Positions 6,201-7,466 of a stretch of DNA of 7,466 nt are shown one piece after another. How positions within the stretch are numbered: position 1 is the first letter of the stretch; the number at the start of each line of letters is the position of its first letter. A model generated the notes under the pieces. The model did no database searches, was not told the DNA's origin, and saw nothing but the letters and a program-made list of their open reading frames with translations. The position numbers and the translations under genes are program-made. This stretch comes from a bacterium (GTDB taxonomy: Bacteria; Tectomicrobia; Entotheonellia; Entotheonellales; Entotheonellaceae): contig JAPULM010000268.1 of NCBI GenBank assembly GCA_027294925.1, forward strand, positions 1 to 7,466, read 5' to 3'.

Positions 6201-7379
6201 ATGAAGATTCACGAGTATCAGGGGAAAATGCTCCTCCGCAATGCCGGCGTTCCCGTACCTCGTGGTGACGTTGCCACCTCACCTCAATCTGCGCAGCGTA
6301 TTGCTGAGACTTTAGATGGACATCGGTGGGTGGTCAAGGCCCAGATTCATGCCGGTGGTCGCGGCAAAGGGGGTGGTATCAAGCTTGCTTCTAGTCCGCA
6401 AGAGGTTGGACAGATTACCGAACAAATGTTAGGACGTCCACTGGTAACGCTTCAAACTGGTTCAGCAGGTCAGAGCGTGCATCACGTGCTGGTTGAAGAA
6501 TGTTGTGACATTGCCGATGAACTTTACTGTGGGTTGTTGATAGACCGGAGTAGACGGCAGCCATTGATGATGGTGAGTCCGGCGGGTGGTATGAATATAG
6601 AAGAGGTTGCTGCAGCGACACCTGAGAAAATTTTGCGTGAGCCGATTGATATATTGGTTGGTCTTACTATGTTTCAAACGCGCCGCTTGGCGTTACAACT
6701 CGGTCTGCAAACGCCTGCTCGGAACGCGTTGCAATTGTTGTTGCGAAAATTATATATGGTGTTTCGTGACAAGGATTGTACCTTGTTAGAAATTAATCCC
6801 CTGGTCATTACCAGCACCGATGAGTTGCTGGCTCTCGACGTTAAAATGGAAATTGACGATAATGCGCTGTTCCGCCATGACGGGTTGGCCGCTCTACGTG
6901 ACCCCCTGGAAGAAGATCCGTTGGAAGTCGAAGCAGAAAAATGTCATCTCAACTATATCAAATTGGTCGGCAATGTCGGTTGCATTGTAAATGGCGCCGG
7001 ACTGGCAATGGCGACAATGGATATTGTCAAGCTGGCGGGTGCGTCACCTGCCAATTTTTTGGACGTCGGTGGTGGCGCTAGTGAGGAGATGGTGGAAAAC
7101 GCCTTTCGGATTCTGATGTCCGACCCTGATGTTGAGGCGGTATTGATTAATGTTTTTGGCGGTATATTACGGTGCGATGTCTTTGCCCAAGGGGTTGTAC
7201 AAGCGGTTTCGAAGGTCAATGTCCAGGTTCCCGTTGTGGTTCGGATGGAGGGTACCAATGTTGAAGAAGGACAGCGCATTCTGGACGGTTCCGGGTTCAA
7301 TTTTGTGGTCGCCAATGACCTTGCAGATGCGGCCGAAAAAGTTGTGCAAGCGGTCCAAGCACAGAGGACACGCGTATGA
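6201..7379 (+). CDS. sucC: Succinyl-CoA synthetase (ADP-forming) beta subunit
   Basis: The beta subunit of succinyl-CoA synthetase converts succinyl-CoA and ADP (or GDP) plus phosphate to succinate, CoA and ATP in the TCA cycle, paired with SucD. It is 392 aa from the ATG at 6201 (E. coli: 388), beginning MKIHEYQGK as the family does; an ATG 15 nt upstream would add MRNRR and is less likely. The N-terminal ATP-grasp domain shows VVKAQIHAGGRGK (K46, GRGK 53-56) and EINPLVIT...LD with Glu197, Asn199 and Asp213, the same residue numbers as the nucleotide/Mg ligands of E. coli SucC. The C-terminal half has GNVGCIVNGAGLAMATMD, DVGGGAS (288-294) at the start of the phosphohistidine-contacting helix, and NVFGGI (317-322). 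Nucleotide preference (ADP or GDP) cannot be told by eye. The Shine-Dalgarno is weak (GAGA at 6188-6191), and a strong leader hairpin precedes it. Its stop overlaps the sucD start. A malate- or citrate-CoA ligase relative is a less likely alternative. Confidence 0.94.
   Translation: MKIHEYQGKMLLRNAGVPVPRGDVATSPQSAQRIAETLDGHRWVVKAQIHAGGRGKGGGIKLASSPQEVGQITEQMLGRPLVTLQTGSAGQSVHHVLVEECCDIADELYCGLLIDRSRRQPLMMVSPAGGMNIEEVAAATPEKILREPIDILVGLTMFQTRRLALQLGLQTPARNALQLLLRKLYMVFRDKDCTLLEINPLVITSTDELLALDVKMEIDDNALFRHDGLAALRDPLEEDPLEVEAEKCHLNYIKLVGNVGCIVNGAGLAMATMDIVKLAGASPANFLDVGGGASEEMVENAFRILMSDPDVEAVLINVFGGILRCDVFAQGVVQAVSKVNVQVPVVVRMEGTNVEEGQRILDGSGFNFVVANDLADAAEKVVQAVQAQRTRV
7363..7368 (+). promoter_or_regulatory. 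Ribosome binding site of sucD within sucC
   Basis: AGAGGA lies inside the last sucC codons, 7 nt before the ATG at 7376. It is the best-spaced Shine-Dalgarno in the window and supports the ATGA-overlap start for sucD. Confidence 0.65.
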
Positions 7380-7466
7380 GAATTTTGTTCGAAGAACATA
7401 CCCGCCAGCTGGTTCAGGGGATGGGGCGTGAGGGAACGTATCATGCTGAGCAGTCGCTTGATAACG
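7376..7466 (+). CDS. sucD: Succinyl-CoA synthetase alpha subunit, N-terminus only (runs off window)
   Basis: The alpha subunit binds CoA and carries the phosphorylated active-site histidine of succinyl-CoA synthetase. Only 30 codons are visible: MRILFEEHTRQLVQG, then MGREGTYHAEQSLDN. These match the SucD start (MSILIDKNTKVICQG... in E. coli) and the CoA-binding loop, and the gene follows sucC with a 4-bp ATGA overlap, the classic sucCD arrangement with translational coupling. The loop reads QGMGREGTYH where the family normally has QG(F/I)TGxxGTFH, so one residue (the position of E. coli Thr17) seems to be missing. The catalytic histidine lies beyond the window. The call rests on position and the short match. 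Confidence 0.88.
   Translation, partial: MRILFEEHTRQLVQGMGREGTYHAEQSLDN

Noticed and set aside
6953..7444. 163-codon open frame on the minus strand opposite sucC
   Set aside because: It is antisense to strongly conserved SucC sequence, resembles no family, and starts inside sucD; it is a reading-frame shadow.

Overview
The window is a compact bacterial chromosomal segment of housekeeping genes with roughly balanced base composition. Most of it is protein-coding. It holds seven genes: carB (5' end cut by the window edge), pyrD, a class II aldolase, lepB, rsmA (ksgA; the only minus-strand gene), sucC, and the first 30 codons of sucD (cut by the right edge). No RNA gene, insertion sequence, CRISPR array, integrase or plasmid/phage gene was recognised.

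Organism: the genes are clearly bacterial. Two features argue against an ordinary enterobacterial-type gammaproteobacterium. PyrD is the class 1B (NAD-linked, PyrK-dependent) type. The signal peptidase has a short N-terminus with a single membrane segment and a REYAES...VVQAFKIPSGSM lead-in, which recalls Nitrospirota, Desulfobacterota or similar Gram-negative lineages. This placement is from memory of the families and is low confidence.

Layout: carB and pyrD (1-3525) form a pyrimidine pair 11 nt apart, making carbamoyl phosphate and oxidising dihydroorotate. Positions 3526-3692 hold a terminator-like hairpin running directly into an extended -10 promoter. The aldolase and lepB follow (3693-5209), possibly as one transcript. 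rsmA (5199-6008, minus) converges on lepB with an 11-bp tail overlap, and a terminator-like hairpin lies inside the end of lepB. Positions 6009-6200 are a divergent control region between rsmA and sucC, with three equally spaced GTCGTTT elements and a strong leader hairpin before sucC. sucC and sucD overlap by ATGA and encode the two subunits of succinyl-CoA synthetase of the TCA cycle.

No obviously new multi-gene system is visible. The points most worth a second look are the sucC leader structure and its repeats, a one-residue deletion in the CoA-binding loop of SucD, the absence of pyrK next to a class 1B pyrD, the orphan aldolase, and a strand-wide G-over-C skew that persists through the minus-strand gene.
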